Positions 20,540-33,101 are shown, numbered from the stretch's first letter. The stretch is 64,000 nt of DNA from Spiroplasma kunkelii CR2-3x (GCF_001274875.1 NZ_CP010899.1:372001-436000), one strand, 5' to 3'. Program-made: numbers and translations. The notes: generated from the letters alone by a model not told the origin.

Positions 20540-21054
20540 TCACCATTAACTTTTATATTACCATTTTCATCAATATCTAAAACAGGTACATTTTGTTCTT
20601 CACCATTTCAACGATAAACTGATTTTATATAGTTTTTATAATATTTTCCTTTACCTCATATATATTCTGTTGAATTATCTAATAAATTGCCAGTTGCTAA
20701 TAAAATGTCATTATTTATAGTAAAAATAAATCCAACAGGTCTTTCACCTCAATCTGTTTTTAAACCGCTACCTTTTTCACCATAATTTTTTAATTTAAAT
20801 AATTTTCAATTATTATTCATGCTATTTCTAGCAATAACATAATAATATTTATTATCAACTTCATTAAATGGTTGTTCTTGTGGTGCTATTCATTCTAAAT
20901 TGTCTTTAATTTCTTGGTTAGTAGTATTTATTTGGTTTTCTGCTTTTAATTGTTTTAATTCATCTTCTGTATATTGTGTATCACAAGCAACTAAACTTGT
21001 TGTACTTGCTCCCACTAATGATATTGCACCAAATAAACTTAATAATCTTTTCAT
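20536..21054 (-). CDS. Lipoprotein related to the plectrovirus lipoprotein
   Basis: A 172-residue protein. The signal peptide MKRLLSLFGAISLVGASTTS ends in lipobox L-V-A-C. The C-terminal part SVYRWNGEEQNVPVLDIDEN resembles PVYRWDSVGEPQLPTINKN of the lipoprotein at 456-887, so both belong to one family. It converges on the giant gene at 16.9-20.5 kb. Four TGA Trp codons. Surface-anchored; the function is unknown. Confidence 0.8.
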
Positions 21055-21346
21055 ATGTAGTTTCCTTATTTATTTATTAGTTAAATTATATATAAATTTA
21101 CTTGTTTGTAAATACCTTTATTACGTGTTTTAAGGGGTATATTAGCAATGAAATATATTAAGTTTAGTATTTATATACAAAATATATTGTATTAGTAAAA
21201 TAATGTGATATTATTATCTTAGTTAAATAAAAAAAGAGAATGACCCCCATCATTCTTATTAGTAATTATATATCAATAAATAATAATTTCAAGTAAGAAT
21301 AATAAGGTTTTTACCTCTTTATTAATTTAATCAAAGGGGTGGAAAA
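21055..21346. other. Intergenic region
   Basis: Probable promoter area for the lipoprotein (minus) and the next small gene (plus). A hairpin gaatga/tcattc with a C5 loop lies at 21238-21258, next to an A7 run at its 5' side, which would act as a terminator on the minus strand. No gene is seen. Confidence 0.5.
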
Positions 21347-21742
21347 ATGAATGAATTAAAACAAGACTTTATTAATTTATTAGAAAAAGATGAAACATAT
21401 ATTGAATATCTTAATGGAAAAACACAATGACGCTTTAAGTGTATGGACTATCTTAAATCTAAACTTATTAGTTTAAAAGAATTATATTTTTTAACAGATG
21501 ATAATGTTAATGGTTTTCAAAATATAATTATGACACAATGATGGAATTTATGAAAATCTCACTATCCTCTTGTATCAAAAACTATTACAAGAGAGGATTT
21601 TAAAAATAAATATATTAAATCTAATTATTTTAATTCTTTAAATGATATAAAAAGAACAGAAATGCTATCAATTTTAATGGAAAATAAAATTATTTCAAAA
21701 GAAGAATGTATAAAAATTTATGAGAATTATGAAATTAAATAA
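21347..21742 (+). CDS. Unassigned 131-residue protein
   Basis: MNELKQDFINLLEKDETYIE... a soluble, helical, charged protein with four TGA Trp codons (WW pair near residue 65). The SD is aaaggggtgg. A hairpin terminator follows directly. It stands alone between the giant-gene cassette and core genes, so accessory (phage or plasmid) origin is likely. No family recognised. Confidence 0.7.
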
Positions 21743-21775
21743 AAAAGTCTAGCAAAAATGCTAGACTTTTTTTAT
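21743..21775 (+). terminator. Terminator
   Basis: Stem aaaaaagtctagca/tgctagacttttttt, immediately after the stop. Confidence 0.9.
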
Positions 21776-21792
21776 ACTAATGTAATTTTTAA

Positions 21793-21996
21793 ATTGTTTA
21801 TATTGCAGGTGCTGATGATCCAGTTGGGAAATATGGAAAAATGGTTATGAAGACTGTTAATTTATATAAAAAGGCAGGAAAAAAAGTTAAAGTTAAATTA
21901 TATCTAAATGCTCGTCATGAGATTTTGAATGAGCCAATTAAAAAGGAGATTTATCAAGATATTTTAAATTTTTATAATAAGAGTCTTTTTATTTAA
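21793..21996 (+). pseudogene. Alpha/beta hydrolase, C-terminal fragment
   Basis: A 67-codon remnant without a start: AGADDPVGKYGKMVMKTVNL ... LYLNARHEILNEPIKKEI. AGADDPVG holds the catalytic Asp and ARHEILNE the catalytic His of lysophospholipase-type (serine aminopeptidase S33) hydrolases. The part with the nucleophile Ser is gone. Confidence 0.75.
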
Positions 21997-22016
21997 ATAA
22001 AAGCACCTTATTTTTT

Positions 22017-22047
22017 TAAAAAACAAGAGTCAGTATCTTGTTTTTTC
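22017..22047 (+). terminator. Terminator
   Basis: Stem aaaacaaga/tcttgtttt with a 7-base loop and a T tail. Confidence 0.75.
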
Positions 22048-22113
22048 TATTTTTTGCTTTATTATAGTTATTAAGCAATATCGGATTATATTGAAATTTG
22101 TGAGGAGAGAAAA

Positions 22114-23016
22114 ATGAATTTATTACATGAATGATCAAATTTTAATATCCTAAATTCAATTTCATTTTTCTTTAATCCGTTATTGGAACGTATTGCAATA
22201 ATTTTTCTTACTAATTTTATTTTATTCTATCTTGTTTTAAAGATTGTAAAATATTTTTTTACTATTCGCTCTATAAAAAATAAAGCAAAATCTTTAACAG
22301 CAAAATATTTCTTTAATGTAACTTTTATTATTAGTGAATTTATTGTGATTTTAATTTTACAAATCATTCTTTTACAAATTTATGCAAGTAAAACAGATAC
22401 TAGTATTTATCTTAGCACTATTTTAGTTATACAATTTTTTATTGCAATTATTTTCTTAATAAATAAACAATTTTTAAACTATACTTTAAAATTAGTTATG
22501 TTAGTTTTGTTCTCATTGTTGTTTTCATTTTTAATAACAAAGAAATTGTGAAATTGTTTTTATCATATTAATAATAATCATATTTTAGCATTATGATTAA
22601 TAAAAAATATTTCAATTGTTTTTATTATTACATTTTTTTATTTATTTGATTTAAAAACAACATTTTTACATGATTTTGCTTCACAAATTTTAAATTTCTT
22701 AATTTTAATTAGTAATTTTGAAAATGGCTCAGCAGACTTAAAAATTTTAGATCGTTCATTGTTTTTTAAAATTATTTTAAAAATAATTAAAGTTTTATGT
22801 TTATTAGATTTATTTTTCTTAATAAAAACTGCCAAGAAAACAATGAAAAATTTATGACAAATTAATGATGATAATTCAATTCAACTTGTTTCACTTTTAT
22901 TATTGTTAAATAATATTCGTTTTTTTAATATTAGTGAAAAAAATGGTTTAGAAAATTTACCAAATAAATTCTTAAGAAATGAAATTAATGGTTGAAGATG
23001 AATCCTTCAAGAATAA
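22114..23016 (+). CDS. Polytopic membrane protein
   Basis: A 300-residue, very hydrophobic protein with about seven membrane segments (first at residues 27-50). Five TGA Trp codons. The tgaggaga SD precedes ATG 22114. It is followed after 86 bases by a large lipoprotein gene and a giant permease, with no terminator between, so the three may form one operon. No family recognised. Confidence 0.65.
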
Positions 23017-23102
23017 AATAAGAATTAATTTATTTTACTAATTCAATGATTTAGTTATTTATTAATTATTTATTAATTATAAAAAGAAAAGAGGGAATAA
23101 TA

Positions 23103-25295
23103 ATGCGAAAGTTACTTAATATTTTAGTAGTAGCAACGTTAGTAGCAACGCCAGCTCTTACTGCTAGTTGTAAAATTAAGACAAAAGTTGTAGAAGACAA
23201 ATATAAAGATTCATCAGTTGAAAATTTACCTAATGGACCATTAAAATCAAAAATTTTACAAACAACATTATTTACAAAACTAACAATTGCGAATCGACAT
23301 GAAAATTTAAATACATATACACCTTCAATGTTACAAATGTTAATGCGAGTACCTGATTCATATAAAGATAAGGATTGTAATATTGTTGATATTGATTACT
23401 ATCGGGGTAAATATTTAAATAAAAATGATGGAATGCCGTTAAAAACTTTATCATCAAATTATGATTATATGAATTTATTAGATAATGAATTATATAATAC
23501 AGAAAAACAAACTAATAAAAAAATTCCTGATTATTCTGATAAAGACCCGTTACCGACAATTCCTAATTTAGCAGAAAATAGTAATATGTTAAATTATTGA
23601 TTTGATGGCGGACCAATGTCAAGTTATTCAACTGCAAAGGAAATTTTACCAACTAAATGTGATGATAAAAGAATTAATCAAAACATTATTGATGCATGTA
23701 ATAAAGCAATGTTTGAGATGTCACGTGCAACTTATTTTTATAATTTAAAATTGGATTATAATCCATTGGCAACAAAAGATATTACATTTGATACAAGTAC
23801 AAATCAAAGCTTCCTTATTAATAATCAAAAATTTGCGACAGGAGGCCCATTTAAAACAGCTCAAAAATCAGAAGAGCAAGATAAATTAGCAATAATTTTA
23901 CAGTTAATTTCAATGGCGGATATGTTTACAGACCGTTCACAATCAAAAGCATATATTAATCAATTGAACAAATTTTTAGCTTTATCAAAAGATAGTGATG
24001 GAACATTTATGGGAAGTATTTTAGGAGCTATTTATTATCAGATTTTTGCTTCTCCTAAATTACCTAATGACCCAACAAAAAAAAATGAAAATTATCTTTT
24101 TGCAAAATTTGGGGTAACAAAAGCGTTGCAACTTTTATGTAAAGATAATACTGAAAGACAAGCATTTCAACAAAAAATTGATGATTTTTTCACTAAACAA
24201 TCACAAGTTTTTAGTGATTTATTAGCAGTAAAACCAATGAAACCGGAACTGAACTTAGCTAATCCAGAAGATCAATATAAAAATCGTAATGCAATTTGAA
24301 ATGGTAAAACACCAAACTTAAAATTAGCTGATTTATTGTTTAAAAAAGATGATTCAACAAAATCTTTGGCTGAATTATTTATTGATTTTGGAAAATATCT
24401 TGATGATTTATATACTAAAGCAGATTTAGAACGCCAAGAAGAAGCAAATAATTCAATTAGTAGTTTTTTAACACTTGCTGCTAATAAAGTTACTCCTGGA
24501 TTTAAAGTAGTATTACAGTCAATGTCAAAAATGATGTTATCAAAATCAAAAGGTGGTTTAGGAACCTTAAGTGTTAATGATATTAATCGTTTTTTTGTTG
24601 TTTTATCAAAAGGAATCTTACAAAATGCTAATGCATTAACAGAAGTTAGCAAGTTGCCATGATCAGAAGCAAGTGACCAAGAACAAAATCAAACAAAAAT
24701 TGCACAATTATTAACAGGTAGTGATGACCCATCGATACCAGCAAAGGGTTCATTTATGGATTTAGCATTTACATGGTTTAATGATAGTGCGCAACCAGTA
24801 AGGGCATTATTAAACAAATTATATTTTGATCCAAATTCAGAAACACGAAAAGATTTCTTAGCAATTAATAATGCTTTATATGACTATTCAAATACTTTAT
24901 TATTAGGAGCAAATTGAAATATTAGCAATGGTAAATTAGAAGAAAATAAATTATCGTATGATATTGAATATCAAGGAACAGGTGATGCTGATGTTGCTGC
25001 TAATTTAGAATTACATCAAAAATGATATGTTTCAAAAGCAGGCATTAAGACTTATCAAGATTTAAATGCAGCTTATTTAAATGCATTAGGTAATCATGAT
25101 TTGGATTGATTTATGAAATATGATGGGCTAGGAAATAATTACCAAAAAGTGCATTATAAATATAAAGTAACTTGAATGAATATTAATCCTGGTGATGATA
25201 GTCATCAATATTGAGTAATTTCTAATATTCAATGATTTGCAAAAGATAGTAGCGGGCAATGAAAACGTTATTATGATGCAATTGAAAATGATTAA
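23103..25295 (+). CDS. Large lipoprotein (730 residues)
   Basis: The signal peptide MRKLLNILVVATLVATPALT ends with A-S-C at residue 23, a Spiroplasma lipobox. The rest is a Lys/Asn/Asp-rich extracellular domain with about nine Trp from TGA. In mollicutes large lipoproteins are often paired with an FtsX-like permease; here the next gene starts 22 bases downstream. This suggests an extracytoplasmic partner of that transporter. The domain itself is not recognised. Confidence 0.85.
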
Positions 25296-25317
25296 AAGTC
25301 GAATATAAGGGCTAAAC

Positions 25318-28300
25318 ATGAAAAAAATATTGTTAATGAAGCAAGGGATTTTAGGAATAATTAAAGCAAAAGGGCAATTCATTTCATTGCTTATTTTGAT
25401 TTTTATTTGTTCAATTATTACTTCTTGTCTATTTACAACGGTCACTAGTTTACAATCAGCAAATCGACAAATGGGTTATGGTAGTTTTGATTATAATTAT
25501 TCATTTCATTATTCAGCAATGGATTTTGAAAATTCAAATATGCAAACAATTACTCCAAGTTTTGCTTTTGATACAGAATATGTTTTAGTAGAAAACAATG
25601 ATAATAAATTAACATATCCAAAAATTACAATTGGTGCAGCAGCGACAGATGTTTTTACTGAATTAAAACCATCTGATATTAATTTTAAATTAACAAATGA
25701 TAAAATTAGTAATTTAACATTAAATTTAACATTACGAACAACTGCGCCAAATTATCAAAACTCATTAATAGCAAAATTACGAGCAATGGGTTATAATTTT
25801 TTAGCTGACCAATATTTTAAACTATTTTATACAACGCAAATATATAAGAACTTTTTAGAAATTATTACGGACTATATTAATACTAGTTTTTTAAAAAAGC
25901 AAAGTAATGCAACGAATGAAGAAATTAAAGTAAGTATTGCTAATTTTATTAATGGAAAAGCAACTTCCGAACAACGAGCAATTAAACGATGAGATTATAA
26001 TTTAAAAACAGTTGATAATGATTTTACTAAATTTGATATTCCTGATATTACTTTAACATTGGGAAAACAAGATAATAAAACAGTGGTAACTAATATTTCA
26101 GAAAATACTTTATTTGAAAAAGGACTTCGTGGTAGTTTTGGCGTTGCTACTCGTTTTAATGTAATTGATACAAGTGGAAACAAGGAAACACGAATTCAAT
26201 ATTTAGCACAATCACCGTGGCAATATATTGATAAATTAAATCAAACAGGAATTAATGAAGCCCGAATGGTTATTGGTGATTTATTTAATAAAGTTAATTT
26301 TTTTGGTAATTATAGTGAACGAAGTTCTTTTCTTAATTTTGTACAGACTTATTATACAATGCTGGGCGTTGTTAGCAATTTTGATATTGCAATTCGACAA
26401 GAAGTTACAACTTGGGATATTGCTAATAATTTAAAATATAAAGTAATTGGTTTATATGATTTATTAAAAGAAGAACAATTAAAGCTTTTTGATAAAGTTA
26501 ATGAGTGGTCAGGACCATCATTAAATGAATCGACAATTAGCAATTATTATGCTGTTGTTAGTCCTAATTATCTAAAAGCACATCATAAAAATTTGCGTGA
26601 TAATATCCAAATTGGCGAACGAACATTTACAATTGGGGCAAGTGCTGGTGATACTTTAAATATTTATCCAACTATTTATGAAACTGATTTTATTCCTGAT
26701 TTTAAAACGGATGTTGTCATTTATCTATCGTCTTATGGAATGTCTTTATTAGCAGAAGATAATAATAAAGGTTTAATTAGTTTAAAGGATAATTCGCGAG
26801 TATTCTTAAAAAGTTTAACAAATAGACCAACCGAAAATTTAGAAATTTTTAAAAAATATTATGCAAATAATCCTAATCAATTAGATTTTTATGTTCAAAT
26901 GCTAACCAAGAATTCAACACCACTCGGCAATGATCCTTCAATTGGTGCTTTTGAACCAAAAGAAGTAACAAGTTCATTAACACTACGCTATGATTTATTA
27001 GCAAAAACAATTAATGTTTACATTTATATTGGCTTATTCTTCATTATTATTTTTGCCATAACATTATTTGTTGTTTCATATATTATTATTAAAGAAATGA
27101 TTAAACGTGAGTCACCACAAATTGGAATGTTAAAAGCTGCTGGCTATTATTTACATGAAATTGCACTTTCCTATTGAAGCATTTTAATGGTTAGTATTTT
27201 AATTGCAGTACCAACCGGTTGATTAGTTGGAATTACCGTCCAATTATTTATTGTAAAATTATTTAATATGTTTTTTATAATTAATTGGAGTTTTACTTGA
27301 AACTGAATGATTTTACTTTTCCTAATTGGGTTCTTTGTTATTTTATTATCATTAATTACTTTTATTACTTGTTATTTTTCAATTAATAAAAAAGAAGTTT
27401 TAAGTTTAATTCATCCAATGCGTGATTTAAAAGTTAATAATAGTTTGGCTCGTACTGTACGTAGTTTCCATTTTAAAACTTTTGTGGGTAGTTTACGGAT
27501 GGTTCTTTTATCAACTTCACTAAAACAAGCATTTACTTATTTAGGAATTTTTGCCTTAGTGACATTTACTTTGACTGTCTCATTATTAGCACCAGTCTAT
27601 GCAAAAAATTTTAATACAAATTATTATAAAAACATTAAATATGGTAGTGAAGTTAAATACAGTAATGTCATAAGTAATAATCCGTTTTCTTATTATAAAA
27701 CTTATGCATGAAATGGAATTGATAATGTTCCTAAGTCAACTGATTTAATTGAACAAGATTTATATCCCATTGGTGGGATAACACCACTAGCAAATTACTA
27801 TAGTATTGATGGAGGAGCAATAATTAAACCATTAAAAGCGGTGAAACAAGAGCCAACTGTAGCTGGGATTTTAAAAGATATGTTATCTTATAATTTTGTT
27901 ACTTTATCAGGAACTAATTTATCATTAGGAATTTTTAATTATTTAAATAATTTAGTAAAAAATTCTTCAACTGGTGATAGTGTTCGAACTTTAGTATCAG
28001 AAATTTTATGTACCGTATTACCAAAAGCATTAGGCATTGGGGCAATTCCATACCCACCATTTACTGATAAGGAACATTATCCTGGGTTATGAAGAACATG
28101 TTTTAGTAAAGCAACAAATGGGATTATCCCGGCTGCAGTTAAAGAAGATTGAAATAAAAATCCGGATCGAGCAAATAATTTTGCATTAGGAATTGGAACA
28201 ATGAGTTATAATCCAGAAACTGATGATGTTTTTACTAGTTTTGATGGAACATATAATGATAAGCAATTTCCTATTTATGGAATTAATCCAAATACAAAAA

Positions 28301-29682
28301 TGTTAAAATTATCATCCGTTGATCGTGCTATTTTAGAAAATAATAATGGTATCGTAATTAATACAATTGCGAATGTTACTGCATTACATAGTTTAAATCT
28401 TAATGTTGGAGAGGAAATTGAATTAACTCCTGAAGTAACAACATTGCAATATAATACTGGTCAACATGAATGAGCAGAATTTACTAACAATAATACAGAT
28501 TTAAAATATCAAAATTGAAAATATAATTTAAGTGGTAATGCTGTTGGATGAAATGTAAATAATTATCAAAGTTTGTATTCATTAGATAAAAGTTATTTTA
28601 CTTATAATACAAGTTCACAAACAAAATATTATGTTACTGCTGATCCGAAGAGTGAATATCATAATTTAAATAATGTTGAATTATGGATTCCAACGAATTC
28701 TGCTATGGAAGCAATTTGAAGTAAAAAAATAATTACATTAAGTAATGGTCTTCAACGGATTTTATTAAAAGAATTAACAGTTGACGGAAATAAAATTATT
28801 CGAAAAGAACGAGTTGATAATAAAGAGTACTGAGTTATTAAACCATATAATTTTAGTTTTGGTGAAACATATAGTGGCGATTTTATTGATGGAATTCCAA
28901 CAACATGATACCAAGCTGCTGTTGATAATAATTTTATTAAAGCAGCACCATCTTTAACACAAAAGCCAGTTAAAGTTAAAATTGTTAAAAGCATTTCAAC
29001 TTATGATACACCACGCTTGTTTATTAGCATCATTGATGCTAATAAAATTAATTCATTTCCAATAAATAAAATTGATAATAATTTAAATATAATGCAATGA
29101 TACAATGGAAAATATACAACCGAATTACAACCATCTGATCAAATTAATCGTTATGCGTTATCATCAACAAATGGTGATTTATCATTAAATAATTTTACGA
29201 CTTCCTATAACTCATCTGTTTTGACAGCTGATTATGTTGGTATTAAAGCCAAAATTATGAGTCGGGTTATTATTGTTGCCCTATCAGTTGCTTTAATTTT
29301 TATTGTCATTATCATTATGGTTTCTGTTATTACATTATATTTTGCAATTGATCTCTTTATTAAAAAGTTTATTAAAATTATTGCAACAATGAAAGTACAA
29401 GGTTATAGTCGTTGAGAAATTAATAATTTAACATTAGGAATTTTTATTTCCTTTGCTGTTGTTGGTTGATTACTGGGATATTTTATCACTTGAGGTTTAG
29501 CATGGACAATTACCTATCGGATTTTAATGTTCTTTAATTTCTATGTTCCAATTGGAACAGGACTAATTACATTACCAATTATCTTAGGAGGAATTATTAT
29601 TTTATATGTTATCTCGTATTTTATTTCAATGAAAAAAATTAATCAATTAAATATTCAAGAAATTATTATGATGGAAAGTTAA
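25318..29682 (+). CDS. Giant ABC-type permease with two FtsX domains
   Basis: A 1,454-residue membrane protein. One N-terminal membrane helix (residues about 19-42) is followed by a long extracellular part. A first FtsX-like set of helices lies at about residues 560-690 with the KEMIKRESPQIGMLKAAGY signature. A further helix near 745, a second extracellular part and a second FtsX set at about 1,315-1,435 with FIKIIATMKVQGYSR follow. This is the MacB/FtsX fold used to move lipoproteins or act as mechanotransmitter. No ATPase gene lies beside it, so one elsewhere must serve it. Many TGA Trp codons; no internal stop. Confidence 0.88.
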
Positions 29683-29690
29683 CAGGATTT

Positions 29691-29725
29691 AATAAAACTA
29701 TGGTTTAGAACCATAGTTTTATTTT
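29691..29725 (+). terminator. Terminator of the lipoprotein-permease operon
   Basis: Stem aaaactatggtt/aaccatagtttt with a 3-base loop, followed by T residues. Confidence 0.88.
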
Positions 29726-29833
29726 AATTCATTAATAGGATTTAAAAACAGTAAAAATAGCGTATAGTTAATAGTAATGATTTATTTTAGATAAGATAAT
29801 TTATTTTTAAAGGAGAACGTCGCGTATGGTAAT

Positions 29834-29911
29834 GGTGAACCTGAAACACCAACAATCAACAAAAACACTGGTGAAATTACTGACTGAAAAGAACAAAAAG
29901 GAACTAAATAA
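29834..29911 (+). pseudogene. Plectrovirus lipoprotein, C-terminal fragment
   Basis: Reads GEPETPTINKNTGEITDWKE and ends at TAA 29909-29911. It matches the end of the lipoprotein at 456-887 and, as there, faces an ORF1 end across a hairpin. All upstream parts are missing. Confidence 0.75.
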
Positions 29912-29927
29912 CAGTTCCTTTTTTATA
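29899..29927. terminator. Bidirectional viral terminator
   Basis: ggaact/agttcc hairpin with flanking A and T runs, same as at 429-455. Confidence 0.75.
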
Positions 29928-30506
29928 TTAATCGCACAAATTTCATAAAAATAATTAATAAAAAGATATTTGTTATTGTACTATACAATGCGGGATTAAA
30001 TTTTCATACTTCGAATATTTGACTAAAAAAACTATATACTGTCTCAAAAACCCTACCAACACCACTCGCTAACTCGTTAACTTGTTTAACTCCCGGAATA
30101 GTATTAACAATTCAAATTACGGCATTTTTAATATGAGCACCAAAATCTCATCAACCCTCAGGCGTTACATATTGTACTTGTCATCATTGCTTATCAGGGA
30201 ATAAACCACCACTATTTATCTCTTGTCAATTATAAATCCCAAAATTAAAATCATAATATCGGTACATATCATTCTCTTTTTGAGCTTGCAATTCAAAAAC
30301 ATTATAACCGATTTTTTGTTCTTCAATTTTTTTATATTGCAAACCATATTTATTTTGTAAATCACCACCAAAAACATAACCAGAATTTAACTTAATATTA
30401 TAATCATTAGAAACCGAAAAATCATAATTAAAAACACTACCATAATTATTAATGGTATAAAAACGATTTTTAAATGCTGAATATAATTTAATATCTAATT
30501 GTATCA
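29923..30506 (-). pseudogene. Plectrovirus ORF1, C-terminal fragment
   Basis: From about 30506 it reads QLDIKLYSAFKNRFYTINNY, then SGYVFGGDLQNKYGLQYKKI, the WW-containing part and the C-terminal membrane helix to TAA at 29923. The frame is intact over about 194 codons but has no start of its own; the 5' side is fused to a UPF0236 gene fragment. Confidence 0.8.
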
Positions 30507-30928
30507 GCATTTTTAAAAATATTAGATATTGTTTTTTCACTAATGTTAGCATTTTCTGTTGTATGCAAAATATCTCTATATCTTTTTCCATCACCCATAA
30601 AAGATATACATTTATCTTTTAAATTTTTTTCAATTATTTCATATTTTTTTAAACCCAATTCTTCATCTAATGGGTAATAATTAATATTTTCTTTTTTATT
30701 TTTATCATATTTAACATATAATCTTCTTTTTATAGGAATATCTCCGTATTCTGTTTTAATTGTTTTGGGTAATTTTGTTACTACCTTATATTCTTGTAAT
30801 ATTTTCCCTTGTTGATATAATCTAAATATATCATTATATTTTTCAATTAATAAATTTGTAATTTTATTTTTTGTTTCTAATTTTTTATTTTCTTTATAAT
30901 TTCCTAACAAATTTTGGTTTAACTCCAT
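30488..30928 (-). pseudogene. UPF0236/ISLre2-type transposase, N-terminal fragment
   Basis: A 146-codon frame with IKTEYGDIPIKRRLYVKYDK and YYPLDEELGLKKYEIIEKNL, then ENANISEKTISNIFKNAD. These are the N-terminal features of UPF0236 proteins, the transposases of ISLre2 elements. The C-terminal catalytic part is missing because the frame ends where plectrovirus ORF1 sequence begins. Confidence 0.65.
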
Positions 30929-30984
30929 TTTCTTTTTTCCCTATCTTTAAAAAATATTTTTAATATAATATTAATAATACTTAT

Positions 30985-31614
30985 TTACGAGAAATTAAGA
31001 GATTTAAAACTATTAAAGAATATAGTGCTTATAAGTCATATAAAATGTATTATAAGAAAAGAAAAAAAGAATAATAAAAGATGTAAATTTACGGAAGAAC
31101 AGATTAATTTTATGAAAATTAGACTTAATAAATATTGTGATATACCTGATGTGATATACCTGAGCAATTAATTTATCGTTATTTTTTGAAATTTGGAGTT
31201 AAATTTCCGGTTTCTGTTAAAACATTGTATAAATGAATTTGTTTGGGTGAATTGGGATTAAAATTAGAAAATCATACTGCTAATAAAGTTTTTGAAAATT
31301 TTAAAGATATTGTTATAAATAATAATTTAATTGCAAAAATAAAAGGAATAATAACAGATAGAGGGAAAGAATTTAGCAAATGACGATAAATGGAAATATT
31401 TGTTGAAACACAAATATATTTTTGTGATGCTGGTTCACCACAACAAAAACCATTAATTGAAAGAATTAACCGTGAATTTAGAAAATGATTTCCTTCTGGA
31501 ACTGATTTTAATAATGTTAGTTAACAAAAAATAAATTAAGTAGTTAATGTTATAAATGATAAACTCCGACCGTGTTTAACTTGAATAAGTGCTAAAGAAA
31601 TTTTTTTGCGTTAA
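30985..31614 (+). pseudogene. IS30-family transposase relic
   Basis: It begins inside the gene (LREIKRFKTIKEYSAYKS) without a start. Frameshifts and TAA codons are present near 31075, 31150 (a duplicated gatatacctga segment), 31386, 31522 and 31538. Identifiable parts are ITDRGKEFSKW, CDAGSPQQKPLIERIN and RPCLTWISAKEIF. Closest in sequence to the copy at 1.0-1.8 kb. Confidence 0.8.
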
Positions 31615-31862
31615 AATTACAAAACTTTAATAATATTTTATTGAGTGAGAACATTAATGATAAATTACAATTTGATAAATTATTAAATATGTCATTAAAA
31701 TAATAAAATATGTATTTATAATATTTTTAATTTTTTTGAATTTATGGTTTATTTTTGTAATTTTTATTATATTATTTAATTAATAAAGACTTGTTGTACT
31801 TCATTTTATATAATTTAATTTTAAAAATAAATGTTTAAACTTTTATAAAATATATTATAATT
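31615..31862. other. IS30 3' flank and promoter region
   Basis: AT-rich; shares the TTGTTGTACTTCATTTTA segment with the regions after the other IS30 relics. TATAAT words near 31850 may serve the following phosphatase gene. No gene seen. Confidence 0.45.
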
Positions 31863-32726
31863 ATGTTATATATGAGAAAAATGATTATGCCAGATATTAA
31901 ATTAATTGCTGTTGATTTAGATGGAACAGCTTTAAATTCTAACGGGGAAATGTCCCCACGTACTTTGCAAGTTTTAAAAGGATTAGTTAGCAAAGATATT
32001 AAATTAGTCATTGCAACAGGTCGCCCTTTATATCAATGCAAGAATATTGTCGCAAAGTTAGGTTTAACTGATAGCGATGATTTTACTGTTAGTTTAAATG
32101 GGTCTGTTGTAACAAATAATGCCACAAAAGAAATTTTGTTTTGTGATTTTTTGAATCAACAGTTATTGCGAGATATTTATTTAGATGTTATTAAACTTGA
32201 TTTAGAAACATTAATTATGTTTGATGCTGATCAGTCTTCATTTAATAAAATCCTTTTACATTGTAAAGGATTTGAAGATAAAATAACCAAAAGTTATTTA
32301 GCAAGTTTTGCTGCCGTTAAAGATGAAGTAACAGCATGTTTATATTCCGCTGATTTTAATATTAATGTTAATAAAATTTATATTAGTAGTTATACTCCTG
32401 ATATTAATCGGTTTGTAACAAAATGACAAGGAAAGATTGAAATTTCCCAAGAAATTCGTGCAGATCGTTCATCGTTAGAAATTACTAGTTGTAATGTTAA
32501 TAAAGCAACTGGAATTGCTAAAATTTGTGTGAAGTACCAATTAACAAGAAAAAATGTGTTAGCTTTTGGGAACGAACATAATGATGTTGCAATGTTAAAA
32601 TGAGCTGGAATTGGTGTTGCAATGGGGAATGCTCCTGATGATGTTAAAACAATTGCTGATTTAGTAACTGATGATAATGACCATGATGGTATTGCTAATG
32701 TAATTGAACAAATTTTTTTATCGTAG
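31863..32726 (+). CDS. Cof-type HAD-superfamily phosphatase
   Basis: An up to 287-residue cytosolic phosphatase, probably acting on sugar phosphates or other small metabolites. Motif I is AVDLDGTALN (Asp18 and Asp20), motif II VIATGRP, and motif IV FGNEHNDVAMLKWAG. A C2 cap sits in the middle. The start could also be ATG 31872, 31881 or 31887; none has a strong SD. Two TGA Trp codons. Confidence 0.88.
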
Positions 32727-32838
32727 TGGATTAGAATGAAGGTTATTAATACAAATTATCAATAAAGTTTAATTAAGTTTTTTGTAAAAAATAATATCTT
32801 AAATAAATTATTCTTGTTGTATTGATGAAAGGGAAAAA

Positions 32839-33092
32839 ATGAAAGTAGTTACAAAAAAACCAAGTAAAAAAAATTATTCTTAATGGGTATTGATAATTTT
32901 GTTTTAATTGATGATGAATATTATTCAAAAAAATATGTGCGATATTTTTTTAATTTTACCCAAAATTATCAACGAACTGGGATGTTAACAATGAATTTAA
33001 AAAGTTTTGATTTTAATAGTTTTGAAGCATATCATCAAGATCTTATTGCAAAAGAATTAAAGCAATTAAATTTTTGTTTTAACACAATATAA
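32839..33092 (+). pseudogene. Short unassigned gene, frameshifted
   Basis: A gaaaggga SD points to ATG 32839 (MKVVTKKPSKKNYS then TAA). The reading continues in another frame as MGIDNFVLIDDEYYSKKYVR to TAA 33090-33092. A one-base change near 32880 joins both into about 84 residues. Family unknown. The downstream piece could be translated from ATG 32883 but has no SD. Confidence 0.45.
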
Positions 33093-33101
33093 GAAACACA
33101 A

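Noticed and set aside
24272-24652. Minus-strand open frame of 126 codons inside the large lipoprotein
   Set aside because: Shadow of the lipoprotein gene; its composition follows from antisense reading.
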